64,000 nucleotides of DNA, taken from the NCBI RefSeq assembly GCF_036850765.1, contig NC_089495.1, positions 119,249,033 to 119,313,032 on the forward strand, given 5' to 3'. Source of the stretch: Saccopteryx bilineata. Lineage: Eukaryota; Chordata; Mammalia; Chiroptera; Emballonuridae. The translations under genes and the position numbers were made by a program. The notes beneath the pieces are model-generated. The model was not told the DNA's origin, ran no database searches, and saw nothing but the letters and a program-made list of their open reading frames with translations. Below are positions 22,946 to 32,375 of this stretch, piece by piece; position 1 is the stretch's first letter; each line of letters opens with the position of its first letter.

Positions 22946-23081
22946 AAACATTTATAGAGAAACCAGCCAGAGAGAAAAAGAGAAAAGTGATATGATGGAG
23001 TATGGAATGTGTTGGTCAAATAAGTTTAATTTTTATGGGGTGACATTGATAAATCAGAGTACATATGTTCAGAGACAACAT
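22946..23081 (+). repeat. Source copy of an exact 136-bp duplication
   Basis: This segment is identical, base for base by eye, to 23635-23770. It comprises 64 bp of flank, the first 18 bp of an ERV LTR (23010-23027) and 54 bp of an L1 3' end. Because it contains the LTR/L1 junction, the duplication happened after the L1 had inserted. Confidence 0.85.
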
Positions 23082-23634
23082 TTCCAGATTATTTTGACAT
23101 TTGATTATGTTGCATACCCTTCACCCAAAGTCAAATTGTCTTCTGTCTCCTTCTATCTGGTTTTCTTTGTGCCCCTCCCCTCCCCCCACCCCCTCTCCTT
23201 CCTTCCACCGTCCTCCTCCCCTCCCCTCCCCAGTTACCATCACATTCTTGTCCATGTCTCTGAGTCTCATTTTTATGTCCCATCTATGTATGGATTTATA
23301 TAGTTCTTAGTTTTTTCTGATTTACTTCTTTCACTCCATATAATGTTATCAAGGTCCATCCATGTTATTGTAAATGATCCGATGTCATCATTTCTTATGG
23401 CTGAGTAGTATGCCATAGCATATATGTACCAAAGCTTTTTAATCCACTCATCCACTGACGAATACTTGGGCTGTTTCTAGATCTTCGCTATTGTGAACAC
23501 TGCTGCCATAAACATGGGGGGGGCATTTCTCCTTTTGGAACAATTCTATGGTGTTCTTAGGGTATATTCCTAAAAATGGTGTTGGGAAAATTGGACTAGA
23601 TCTACCTGCAAAAAAAAAAAAAAAAAGAAAAAAG

Positions 23635-23770
23635 AAACATTTATAGAGAAACCAGCCAGAGAGAAAAAGAGAAAAGTGATATGATGGAGTATGGAATGTG
23701 TTGGTCAAATAAGTTTAATTTTTATGGGGTGACATTGATAAATCAGAGTACATATGTTCAGAGACAACAT
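23635..23770 (+). repeat. Second copy of the 136-bp duplication, inside the L1
   Basis: This copy interrupts L1 ORF2 sequence. 'ggaaaattggactagatctacctgc' plus an A-run (23609-23634) lies to the left and 'tagaccaccaacttacacc' (23778 on), which should directly follow in L1, lies to the right. At its right end AGACAACAT abuts ATGTTGTCT, making an 18-bp perfect palindrome at 23762-23779. Confidence 0.85.
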
Positions 23771-24137
23771 ATGTTGTCTAGACCACCAACTTACACCATA
23801 TACAAAAATAAACTCAAAATGGATAAAAGACTTAAATGTAAGCCATGAAACCATAAGCATCTTAGAAGAAAACATAGGCAGTAAGCTCTCTAATATCTCT
23901 CGCAGCAATATATTTACCGATTTATCTCCACAGGCAAGTGAAATAAAAGACAAGATAAACAAATGGGACTATATAAAACTAAAAAGCTTTTACACAGCTA
24001 AAGACAATAAGAACAGAATAAAAAGACAAACTACACAATGGGAGAACATATTCGACAATACGTCTGATAAGGGTTTAATAACCAAAATTTATAAAGAACC
24101 TGTAAAACTCAACACCAGGAAGACAAACAATCCAATC

Positions 24138-24401
24138 AAAAATGGGCAAAAGAGCCTGACTTATGGTGGCACAGTGGATAAAGTGTCGACCTGGAATGCT
24201 GAGGTCGCCAGTTCGAAACCCTGGGCTTGCCTGTTCAAGGCACATATGGGAGTTGATGCTTCCAGCTCACCCCCCCTTCTCTCTCTCTGTCTCTCTCTCC
24301 TCTCTCCCCTCTCTGTCTCTCTCTCTCTCCCTCCCTGACTCTCTCTCTCCTCTCTAAAAATGAATAAATAATTAAAAAATAGAAAAAAAATGGGCAAAAG
24401 A
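24138..24401 (+). mobile_element. Short tRNA-derived bat SINE with 16-bp TSD
   Basis: The SINE is 24154-24385. Its head is GCCTGACTTATGGTGGCACA, followed by 'gtggataaagtgtcgacctgg', the B-box-like GTTCGAAACCC, 'caaggcacatatgggagttgatgcttcc', a CT-rich stretch (24270-24355) and an A-rich tail. Identical AAAAATGGGCAAAAGA lies at 24138-24153 and 24386-24401. It inserted into the L1 that lies in the ERV LTR, so it is the third layer here. Confidence 0.85.
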
Positions 24402-24425
24402 AATGAATAGACACTTCTCCAAAGA

Positions 24426-24944
24426 GGTCAAATAAGTTTGTAAATTTTATATATATGTTTGCTTCCTTATAGTTTGCATTGTGTATGGGAGACAGGCTGT
24501 AAGCAGGCCAGGTTGTTATAGCCTGAGGCTTAGTTTTAAGACTAAGCTTTTCCCCACACCCTTGACTGATTACATGATGTGGATGGTGCACTCTCATGAG
24601 GAATCCCATTATGCCTCAGATAAGTGACTTTGTATCAGAGACTTCCTTGTTTGTATATTGGATTAAAGGTTTTGATTTCTACACTATAAAGTGGGGCAGA
24701 CCAGGAGCTTGCTCCCTTGGTTCCTGCTATCACCATTGCAGGGGCCTCCCTGATCCCTTGCCTTTCATGGGAAAAGCAGGTTTTCTGCTTTTCCCTTGTC
24801 TTCTCCTGTGGCTTGCCTGTCTTGGTGAGACACCAATACACGGAATGGCCCACCATCCTTCGACTCCACCATTTCTTTACCATCTGCCCAAATCCAATGG
24901 GAACCGGCATGTGAATGGCCACAATGGCGACTCCAGGCCTTACA
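24426..24944 (+). mobile_element. ERV 5' LTR, main body
   Basis: It continues the LTR begun at 23010. It shares ~95% sequence by eye with the 3' LTR at 31693-32216, including the dyad 'cttagttttaagactaag', the ATTAAA at 24662 and the TATA-like ACTATAAAGTGGGGCAG at 24682. It ends GGCCTTACA. The part after the TATA box (accaggagcttgctccc…) is unlike that of most other LTRs of the family in this window, which have 'gagcccatgctggaggagagcag…'. Confidence 0.85.
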
Positions 24945-24946
24945 AC

Positions 24947-24973
24947 TGGCACAGTTTGCGGCAGGATTCAGAG
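24947..24973 (+). promoter_or_regulatory. ERV primer-binding site, tRNA-Ser-like with a 3-nt insertion
   Basis: TGGCACAGTTTGCGGCAGGA starts 2 nt after the LTR end. It lines up with the complement of a mammalian tRNA-Ser 3' end (TGGCGTAGTC-GGCAGGATTC) if three extra bases are allowed before GGCAGG. The second provirus has the same layout at 43085. The tRNA sequence used here is from memory. Confidence 0.55.
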
Positions 24974-25459
24974 ATCAGTATGGGGCCGCCACCCTTGAGG
25001 GGTGGGGTAGAGGACTGGTTGCTGTTCAGGCTCCCCATGGCTGTCCTTTTAGGGGCAGTGGGTTGGGTGTTGTTTACTCAAAAGGAAATCAGGAGTTCTG
25101 TGTAAGAAGCTGCCCAACGTTGAAAGCTTCAGTATAAATTGCAAATCGAACGGCAGAAAAGGCTGGAATTGGAGCGAGCACTGGAAAAGGACTTACGGGT
25201 TCACGAGTTGCAGTTTGCTGCAACATTTGCACCGGCAGTTGTTGGAGAAACAACTGCAGATTCAAGAGCTCAAGTCTCTGCTTCCGGCCAAAATCCAGCA
25301 GTCACAGGAGCCTAAATGGTCGCCAAAGGAACAGCAGCGTTTATGCCAGTGGATTGGCTTTGAGTCAGCGGGAGCAGGCGCTTCCAACTCCTCTTCTGAG
25401 GATGAGAAGGCTCAGGCTGAAGCTGCCATGCACACACTGAGAGCCCAACCAGTGGTCGC
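24974..25459 (+). pseudogene. gag: ERV gag 5' part (coiled-coil-like), disrupted
   Basis: This is the leader and N-terminal gag region. From 25105 it reads as repeated Glu/Gln/Leu-rich helix (for example EKQLQIQELKSLL near 25250), a predicted coiled coil. The homologous block in the second provirus is 43110-43640. There is no intact start-to-stop frame. A minus-strand LTR cuts it at 25460. Gag would form the particle core in a live virus; here it is a relic. Confidence 0.6.
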
Positions 25460-26181
25460 TGTAAAGCCAGTAGGCACAGCCACCATCACAGCTGCCTGGC
25501 CCATGCAGGTTCGCATTGGATTTGGACAGACGGTAATAAAACAGTGGAGCCAAAAACTGGTGGCCATTTACTTGCCCACCATTCTAGCTTGCACCTGGTG
25601 GGCAAGTAAAAACACACACTGGGCTCTAAAACCCACTCATTCAGTGCTCACAAAGCTACTGACTTATCCATGTTTCCTAGAATCAAAGGTTTCTAGCTCA
25701 CCAGACTTATTCACCTCTGTTCCCCATCGCCTTCCTTCTCTCTGCACAAACTCTGCACAAACTGGCTTCTCACTCAGCACTCCACCATCTTGGCTGCTTC
25801 TCCTGGTCTCCTCCACATGGCCTTTCTCTGCTCTGCTCTCTAATGCTAATCTCAGGAACCGAGAGAGCAAGCATCCGGTCTGCCCCACTTTATAGTGCAG
25901 AAATCAAAACCTTTAATCCAATATACAAAATAGGGAAGTCTCTGGTACAAAGTCCACCCCACATCAAAAAGGGTGAAAAAGGCTTAGTCCTAAAACCAAG
26001 CTCCAGGCTACAAGGATCCTGCCTGCCCACAGCCCTCCCCCAACACCCATTATTATAATATGATATAATTACACCCATTTCAAGCATAAGGGCAACTAAT
26101 ATCATCACCTAGGTGACGGGCTTCCACGTGGGCAGCGCCATCTTTAACAAAGTGAGCATAATATATTTTATCTGCACAACA
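25460..26181 (-). mobile_element. Solo LTR (type B) inserted in gag of the provirus
   Basis: 722 bp on the minus strand, TGTTGTGCAGATAAAATATA…CTTTACA. Flanks are GTCGC (25455-25459) and GTTGC (26182-26186), a 5-bp TSD with one C-to-T change at a CpG. It interrupts gag of a member of its own family, so the family was still mobile after this provirus had integrated. Confidence 0.85.
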
Positions 26182-26446
26182 GTTGCCAAGAAGGTAAAAA
26201 CTCAGCAGCAAAGAGTCCCTCAGGGGCAGCCACAGCCTCCTGCTCAGGTAATGGAACACTCTGTGGTCCAGCCCTATACCCAGGCAGAGCTGATGGAGTT
26301 GGGGGCACAATTTAGGCAGAAACCTACTGAATCCCCTGGTAGCCTGGTCACTACAATTATGGGACATAGGGGTGAATGGCATCATATTCTCTGGAACAGA
26401 GATGGAGAAATTGGCCACCATTATCACACACTCCTCCTTGAAGCAG
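26182..26446 (+). pseudogene. gag: ERV gag middle part
   Basis: The readable frame has the capsid-like segment PYTQAELMELGAQFRQKP, ending in a short block (WNRDGEIGHHYHTLLLE) that also occurs in the second provirus at 44296-44350. It is bounded on both sides by minus-strand LTRs. Not a functional gene. Confidence 0.65.
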
Positions 26447-27137
26447 TGTAAAGCCAGTAGCCACGGCCACCATCACAGCTGCCTGATCCATGCAGGTTCG
26501 CATTAGATTCGGACAGATGGTAATGAAACAATGGAGCCAAGAACTGGTGGGCCTTTACCCTTAATTCTAGTTTGCACCTGGTGGGGAAGTAAAAACACAC
26601 ACTGGGCTCCAAAATCCACTCATTCAGTGCTCACAAAGCTACTGACTTATCTGAGTTTCCTAGAATAAAAGGTTTCTAGCTCACCAGCCTTATTCATCTC
26701 TGTTCCCCAGCTCCTTCTCTCTGCTTTCTCCTCTAATACTAATCTCAGGAACTAAGAGAGCAAGCTCCCGGTCTGCCCCACTTTATAGTATAGAAATCAA
26801 AACCCCCAATCCATCACACAAACAAGAAAGTCTCTGATATAAAGTCACTTATCTGAGGCATAATGGGATTCCACATAACAGTACACCACCCCTACATCAA
26901 AAAGGGTGGGAAAGGCCTAGTACCAAAATAAAACCCCAGGCTACAAGGATCCTACCTGCCAACAGCCCGCCCCAACACACATTAATATAATCACGCCCAT
27001 CCTGAGCAAGAAGGGCAACCAATACCATCACCTGCACAAAGGGCTTCCACATGGGCAGCGCCATCTTTAACAAAGTAAGCATAATTTGGCAGCAAAGAGT
27101 CCCTCAGGGGCACTGCTTTTATTTTATCTGCCCAACG
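26447..27137 (-). mobile_element. Second solo LTR (type B) in gag, with a 36-bp filler
   Basis: 691 bp on the minus strand, ending TTTACA at 26447. Flanks AGCAG / GGCAG are a 5-bp TSD with one mismatch. Near its U3 end an extra ~36 bp (27085-27120) splits the family's 'gcataatatattttatctgccc'. The core of this filler (27089-27112) is a 24-nt exact copy of gag at 26205-26228. Confidence 0.8.
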
Positions 27138-27830
27138 GGCAGCATCTTCAGAACTGCCATGGCAACCAAGGAGACCATACCCTATTAGAATGGGTGATGG
27201 CTGCCATTCATGTGGTCTGGCAGAATGCTGGAGAATTGCCAGGGGCAATGAGTCAGTGGCAGTGCTACAGTGAGTTGGTAAAGGTCCTTTGGAAACTAGG
27301 TGTAAAGAATGCTGTTTTCAACCCTGGATCCTGTGGGCCAGATGAGGAAGTGTTTATGGCAAAAATGAGGGAATTTTTCCTTGCTACTGATATGTCAGTG
27401 CTTTTTGGGTCACTTGTGGCTATCTTGGGCCCCTATGTGGGGCAGCCTATCAATGCAGTTACACAGATGGTAGCAGATTTGGGAGAGCTGGAGGCCACTC
27501 AGGGTCATAAAGCAGTGAGGGCTGCTGCCTATGTTGCCCCCCCAACTAACAAGGGAAACGGGCCTGTAAAGGTTACCTGAACACAGATGTGGGTAGATTT
27601 GATTGTGGCTGGAGCAGATAAGGGGAAATTGGATGGCCAGTCTAATAAAATTCTTTTGGAGCTTTGGCAGCAGCTTAAACTGGAACAGAAGTCCCAGCCA
27701 CTGAGACGAAAGGCCCCAGCAGCTACCAATAAAACATTTGGTGCACGGGCAGCTCAGTTACAAGATTATATGATAGAGACGGCCGAGGGAGAGGAGAACT
27801 CCCAAGACCCATTGTACCAGTTTGAATAGG
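27138..27830 (+). pseudogene. gag: ERV gag 3' part (capsid C-terminus / nucleocapsid region)
   Basis: Readable as a Trp/Leu-rich helical capsid-like segment (VVWQNAGELPGAMSQWQCYSE, FNPGSCGPDEEVFMAKMREF), then a stop at 27578 and a further frame (27587-27829) rich in Gln/Lys. I find no CCHC zinc knuckle, which fits class III ERVs where it is often absent. Protease follows about 30 bp later. Confidence 0.6.
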
Positions 27831-27859
27831 AAAAAGGCCGAGGGACCCGTCTAACGGGG

Positions 27860-28245
27860 ATGGGCGGGGACTGGAGGCCACACATGGAACTGGCTATCCA
27901 CTGGCCCCCTTCCAATGTACAATGGGTGTTGGCCTTGGTGGATACAGGTGCAGAATGTTCCCTCCTCTATGGGAACCCAGAGCAGTTTGCTGGGAACCCA
28001 GTGTCCATTGATGGTTATGGGGGCCAAACTGTTCGAGTGAAGCCAGTAACTGTTCTACTGGGGATAGGAAGACTGCCTCCTAAGCCATATAAGGTGTATG
28101 TATCTCCTATTCCTGAATATATTTTGGGGGTAGATGTCTTGCAAGGACTGTGGTTGGAAACTACAGCCAGGGAGTTCCGGCTGCAGATCAGGGCTGTGAA
28201 GGCAGTGTTGCAGGAACATGCATCACATTCCCCTTTGCAATTACC
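27860..28245 (+). pseudogene. pro: ERV aspartic protease
   Basis: The frame from 27860 has the active-site motif LVDTGAECSLL with its catalytic Asp codon at 27941. It also has a flap-like region (GYGGQTVRVKPV) and the distal ILGVDVLQGLWLE motif that corresponds to the conserved GRD/GxD segment. It would cleave Gag and Pol. It is open over its full length and runs on into RT, but RT is broken downstream. Confidence 0.75.
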
Positions 28246-29640
28246 CGTCCCTCGGCATGTGACTAACACCAACCAGTACCGCCTGCCAGGTGGTTATGAA
28301 GAAGTCACCGGGACAATTCTCGAACTAGCAAAGGTGGGGATCAGCCAGCCAGCACACAGTCCTTACAACTTCCCAGTATGGCCTGTGCGCAAAGCAGATG
28401 GAACCTGGAGAATGACAGTAGATTACAGGGAACTTAATAAAGTTGTTCCCCTTTGCACGCTGCTGTTCCCTCGATAGCTAACATGATGGATCGGCTAAGC
28501 CATGAGTTGGGGACATACCACTTTGTGGCAGACTTGGCCAATGCTTTTTTCTCTATTGATATAGCCGCAGAGAGTCAAGACCAATTTGCCTTCACTTGGG
28601 AAGGGAGACAAGGGACCTTTACAGTGTTACCCCAGGGCTATTTGCATAGCCCCACCTTGTGCCAAGGGCTGGTGGCTGCTGACCTGGCTAAATGGAAACA
28701 GTCAGAGGCAGTTCGCATGTACCATTATATTGATGATATTATGCTAACTAGTGATTCTCTTCCAGAATTGGAGCCAGCAGTCCCTACCCTGCTATCCCAT
28801 TTGAAACATGTGGCTGGGCAGTCAATGAGAACAAATTACAAGGACCTGGGTTATCTGTTAAATTCTTGGGAGTTGTCTGGTCAGGTAAGACAAAAGTTAT
28901 TCCTGATGCAATTATAGATAAGATCCAAGCATACCCCATGCCCACTATGGTAAAACAGTTAGAGGAATTCTTAGGTTTGTTGGGGTATTGGTGAGCTTTT
29001 ATACCCCATTTGGTTCAGTTACAACACCCCTTATACAACCTTATTTAGAAGGGGGTTCATTGGAATTTGACTGAGCAGGCGCAAGGTTCATTTGCAGCAG
29101 CTAAGAGAGCTGTCAAGGTGGCACAGGCCTTGAATGTGTTTGATCCTGCCAGGCCCTGTGAGCTGGATGTTCATGTAACCTCGGAGGGGTTTGGATGGGG
29201 CTTGTGGCAACGGATAGAGCACTTATGGCAACCTATTGGGTTTTGGTCCCAATTGTGTAAAGGTGCTGAAGTTCATTACTCATTAGTGGAGAAGCAATTG
29301 GCAGCTGTGTATGCTGCCCTCCTGGCCACTGAGAGTATTACAACCACAACACCAGTTACAATCAAGACAATATACCCTATTGCAGGATGGGTGAGATATT
29401 GGGCAACCAAACCATGTAGTGGTATGGCCCAAATGTCCACCCTGGCCAAGTGGGGTGCCTACCTGCAACAACACTGTGCTCTTAGCACCAGCCCATTGAA
29501 GGCAGAACTGAAAGAAGTCTTGGGTCCAGTCACCTATGCGACCTTAGAGTCAGGTGCAGCTGGGGCTCAGGAGGCAGAACCTGAAGTCAGTCCCTACTAG
29601 GAGTGGCGGGTGCCCATCCCCGAGGATGCCTGGCATACTG
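28246..29640 (+). pseudogene. pol: ERV reverse transcriptase, frameshifted
   Basis: RT starts in the protease frame (QYRLPGGYEEVTGTILELAK… VWPVRKADGTWRMTVDYREL). It shifts frame near 28465 and continues with [35 protein letters not shown] and the catalytic YIDD at 28726-28737. Another break lies near 28910. The connection region (29067-29600) is readable as FWSQLCKGAEVHYSLVEKQL. YIDDIML and the fingers motifs are of ERV-L/ERV-S type, not YVDD (gamma) or YMDD (beta). Stops and shifts make it inactive. Confidence 0.8.
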
Positions 29641-29990
29641 ATGATTCCAGCAGGGGGCAACCTGCCAAATGGATGGCTATAGCCTTCCATCCGGCAACTG
29701 AGACTATTTGGATGGACACGGGTACAGGCCAAAGCAGCCAATGGCAGAATTAGGAGCTGTTTGGCTAGTTGCTCATAATGAAACTTCACCTCTGGTGATT
29801 TGAAGTGACAGCTGGGCTGTCTATCATGGACTGACCCTTTGGATTGCTACTTGACACATTAACCAGTAGATGGTAATGCACCGTCCACTACGGGTCAGGC
29901 CATGTGGCAGGACTTATAGGAAATAGGACACCAGAAGCAGGTGATAGTATATCACATCACAGGGCATGCCCCTCTAGCCCATCCTGGGAA
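29620..29990 (+). pseudogene. pol: ERV RNase H remnant
   Basis: An RNase H start (AWHTDDSSRGQPAKWMAIAF, first catalytic Asp inside TDDSSRG) lies at about 29626-29690. The end is HITGHAPLAHPGNDEADILA at 29953 on, with the conserved His and the terminal N-D-E-A-D. In between are at least three stops. It is degraded and adjoins integrase with no gap. Confidence 0.7.
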
Positions 29991-30802
29991 TGATGAGGCA
30001 GATATATTGGCAAGGGTGCGATGGTTGGAGACTGCACCTGCAGGTGATGTGGTGCAGTGGCTCCACCAGTGCCTGCTCCATGCAGGACAGAAAACTATGT
30101 GGGCTACGGTTAAGGCAAGGAACTTGCCTGTGTCCTATGCAGAGGTACTTGCAGCCTGTGAGCAATGTGCAGTATGTTCCAAAAAGCACCCTCAGAGACC
30201 ACTGGTGTCACCTGGACAGATCCAGGAAGAGTCATGTTCCACTGACATGATGGCAAATAGACCTCATTGAAGCCTTACCAAAGTCAGAAGGGTACCAGTA
30301 TGCAGTCACCTGTGTAGATACTGCCACCGGGATGCTTGCTGCTTACCCCGCCCATAACCCTGACCAGAGGGCAGTCATACAGGCTCTGGACCACCTGAGT
30401 GCTGCATATGGGCGACCGCTGGTCCTTGAAAGTGACAGTGGTACCCACTTCACTGGTTCAATGGTAAGGCAATGGAATCCAGAGCTGGGGGTGGACTGGA
30501 AGTATCATGTTCCCTACCACCCACAGGGTGCTGGTATCACTGAGTGGTATAATGGACTCTTAAAGCGGGGACTGCGACAGGAGGGCGGCACCGGCTCCCT
30601 TACTGGATGGACATGCCGCTTATGGACAGTACTCTGGATTTTGAATAAGAGACTTTGACGGGGGAGCCCAGCTCCAGTAGAGGCCCTCCTGCATCAGGCA
30701 GCTGCCTCCATTCAGTTGCAGATATGCACCAAGGACATTTTACTCAAGCCTGGTTTTGGACAGCAGGGCAACGTGCTCTTGCCTGCCCCAACAGCCATTT
30801 TT
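29991..30802 (+). pseudogene. pol: ERV integrase, frameshifted
   Basis: The zinc-binding HHCC domain is seen as WLHQCLLHAGQKTMW and CEQCAVCSKKHP. The DDE core is seen as VDTATGM (near 30315), ESDSGTHFTG (near 30430) and GAGITEWYNGLLKRG (near 30540), where E of ITEW takes the place of the catalytic Glu. A frameshift occurs near 30265. The region past 30660 is out of frame and is cut by a SINE at 30803. Confidence 0.75.
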
Positions 30803-31146
30803 TTTCCCCCCCAAAGTCAGAGAGTCAGAGAGAAGGATAGACAGGGACAGACAGACAGGAACGGAGAGATGAGAATCATCAATCATTAGTTTTTCGTTGT
30901 GCATTGCGACACCTTAGTTCATTGATTGCTTTCTCATATGTGCCTTGACTGTGGGGCTACAGCAGACCGAGTAACCCCTTGCTCGAGCCAATGATCTTGG
31001 GTCCAAGCTGGTGAGCTTTTGCTCAAACCAGATGAGCCTGCGCTCAAGCTGGTGACCTCAGGGTCTCGAACCTGGGTCGTCTGCATCCCAGTCCGATGCT
31101 CTATCCACTGCGCCACCACCTGGTCAGGCATCCAACAGTCCTTTTT
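30788..31146 (-). mobile_element. tRNA-derived bat SINE (third type, long Leu/Ser-rich body)
   Basis: The SINE is 30803-31131 on the minus strand: CCTGACCAGGTGGTGGCGCA, 'gtggatagagcatcggactgg', the B-box-like GTTCGAGACCC, 'gagcaaaagctcaccagcttgg', 'aaagcaatcaatgaactaagg' and a CT tail. Related copies are at 37390-37750 (+), 45549-45962 (-) and 49439-49815 (+). The TSD is imperfect (13 of 15 matching: CCAACAGCCATTTTT / CCAACAGTCCTTTTT). It interrupts the region after the integrase core. Confidence 0.75.
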
Positions 31147-31678
31147 AAAGGCCAATGGCTTCGATGTACTTGGTCCTGAACTGTATAGGCCCCTCATCTG
31201 AGATGGGTGGCCTTGTTGGCACCATGGGGAAAGGGGCTAGAGGTGGACTTCCAGTTAACTCCTTGGGCAACCAGCACCTGGCCACCTAAGGTAGACATGT
31301 ATTTATCCCTTGAGTGCTCAGGGGGACAGCATTATGAAGGGCACCTTTGTAATTTCTTTATGGCCAATGAGTTCTCCTATTTACTACACATAGAACCAGC
31401 AGATACTGGTATTGGCCAATAAGGTTTGGTATGCCTGCTCAGGGTGGCCTCTGATACCAGCTATGGTGCTGTCTGCAGACAAAACTCTGGCCTGTATTCT
31501 GCCAGAGGGAAAAGATTTGCCTCTCTTGGTGCCGCTGACAGCTCTCTCATTTCACCCATAGCTTTTGATTTGTTAATCCTGTTGCTGTAGTTGGTACTGT
31601 TTATATTTATGCAATGTACCCCACTCCTCGCACAGTGACCATCATGGAAGATACCTGTGGTTTAGATTGTGAAGCAAG
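31147..31678 (+). pseudogene. ERV 3' region after integrase; no env seen
   Basis: A short frame (31207-31422: GLEVDFQLTPWATSTWPP…) follows, then non-coding sequence to the PPT. I see no signal peptide, furin site, transmembrane or immunosuppressive-type segment, so no env. That fits ERV-L-like elements. The function of the short frame is unknown; it may be the integrase C-terminus. Confidence 0.5.
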
Positions 31679-31692
31679 CAAAAGGGGTGGAA
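31679..31692 (+). promoter_or_regulatory. ERV polypurine tract
   Basis: The purine-rich CAAAAGGGGTGGAA lies directly before the TGTTGG start of the 3' LTR. The same tract precedes the 3' LTR of the second provirus (44720-44733). It primes plus-strand DNA synthesis in retroviruses. Confidence 0.7.
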
Positions 31693-32216
31693 TGTTGGTT
31701 AAATAAGTTTGTAAATATGATATATATGTTTGCTCGCTTATAGTTTGCATTGTATGTGGGGAACAGGCTGTAAGCAGGCCAGGTCCTTAGAGCCTAAGGC
31801 TTAGTTTTAAGACTAAGCTTTTCCCCACACCCTTGACTGATTACATGGTATGGGGTGGTGCACTCTCATGAGGAATCCCATTGTGCCTCAGATAAGTGAC
31901 TTTATATCAGAGACTTCCTTGTTTGTATATTGGATTAAAGGTTTTGATTTCTACACTATAAAGTGGCGCAGACCAGGAGCTTGCTACCTTGGTTCCTGCT
32001 ATCACCATTGCAGGGGCCTCCCTGATCCCTTGCCTTTCATGGGAAAAGCAGGTTTTCTGCTTTTCCCTTGTCTTCTCCTGTGGCTTGCCTGTCTTGGTGA
32101 GACACCAATACACGGAATGGCCCACCATCCTTTGACTCCACCATTTCTTTACCATCTGCCCGAATCCAATGGAAACCAGCATGTGAATGGCCACGATGGC
32201 GGCTCCTGGCCTTACA
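31693..32216 (+). mobile_element. ERV 3' LTR
   Basis: 524 bp, TGTTGGTTAAATAAGTTTG…GGCCTTACA. It is nearly the same as the 5' LTR, with a modest number of substitutions (for example CTCGCTTATAG against CTTCCTTATAG). It lacks the 'gagcccatgctggagg' U5 block of the solo LTRs. Confidence 0.85.
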
Positions 32217-32375
32217 ACTATATCAATAAGTATTATGTAAATGGTATAAACATTAATTAAAAGGAAGAGTTTGGCAGAATGGTTTAAACGTTAACTAATT
32301 TTAAGTTGTCTATGAAAAATTCACTTCTCTCCCAAATGTACCTACATAAATCAACCTGCAAGTTCTGCTACCTTT

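Larger units (their letters stand above)
23014..24439 (-). mobile_element. Twin-primed L1 inserted 18 bp inside the ERV 5' LTR
   Basis: The L1 is 23028-24425, flanked by exact 14-bp TSDs GGTCAAATAAGTTT (23014-23027 and 24426-24439) that are themselves LTR sequence. The left part (23028-~23575) is the L1 3' end on the minus strand. The right part (~23576-24425) is upstream ORF2 sequence on the plus strand, the inverted 5' segment. They meet in shared AAAATGGTG at ~23570, a short microhomology. A SINE (24154-24385) and a copied 136-bp block (23635-23770) lie in the right part. ORF2 fragments such as 23754-24150 are still readable but not functional. Confidence 0.85.
23010..32216 (+). mobile_element. 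Class III ERV provirus (ERV-L/ERV-S-like), heavily interrupted
   Basis: Order on the plus strand: 5' LTR (23010-23027, then 24426-24944 after an L1 insert), tRNA-Ser-like PBS, gag, protease, RT/RNase H, integrase, PPT and 3' LTR (31693-32216). Class III is inferred from the YIDDIML RT motif, the 5-bp TSDs left by solo LTRs of the family, and the absence of env. All frames are broken. Interruptions are a twin-primed L1 (23028-24425), two type B LTRs on the minus strand (25460-26181, 26447-27137) and a SINE (30803-31131). The flanks GAATG and ACTAT do not match, so the provirus has either lost its TSD or is recombinant. Confidence 0.85.

Noticed and set aside
24160..24360. CT-rich tract with repeated motifs as a CRISPR-like or satellite array
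   Set aside because: It is the pyrimidine-rich part of a tRNA-derived SINE. The units are irregular and there are no spacers.
27860..28477. Open protease-RT frame as a co-opted host gene
   Set aside because: It has no host-type start or promoter, it runs out at the RT frameshift, and it sits in a provirus that is broken everywhere else. Openness over 205 codons is within chance for such an element.
31207..31422. 71-codon frame before the PPT as env
   Set aside because: No signal peptide, furin site, fusion peptide or membrane segment. Position and length fit an integrase tail or non-coding 3' region.
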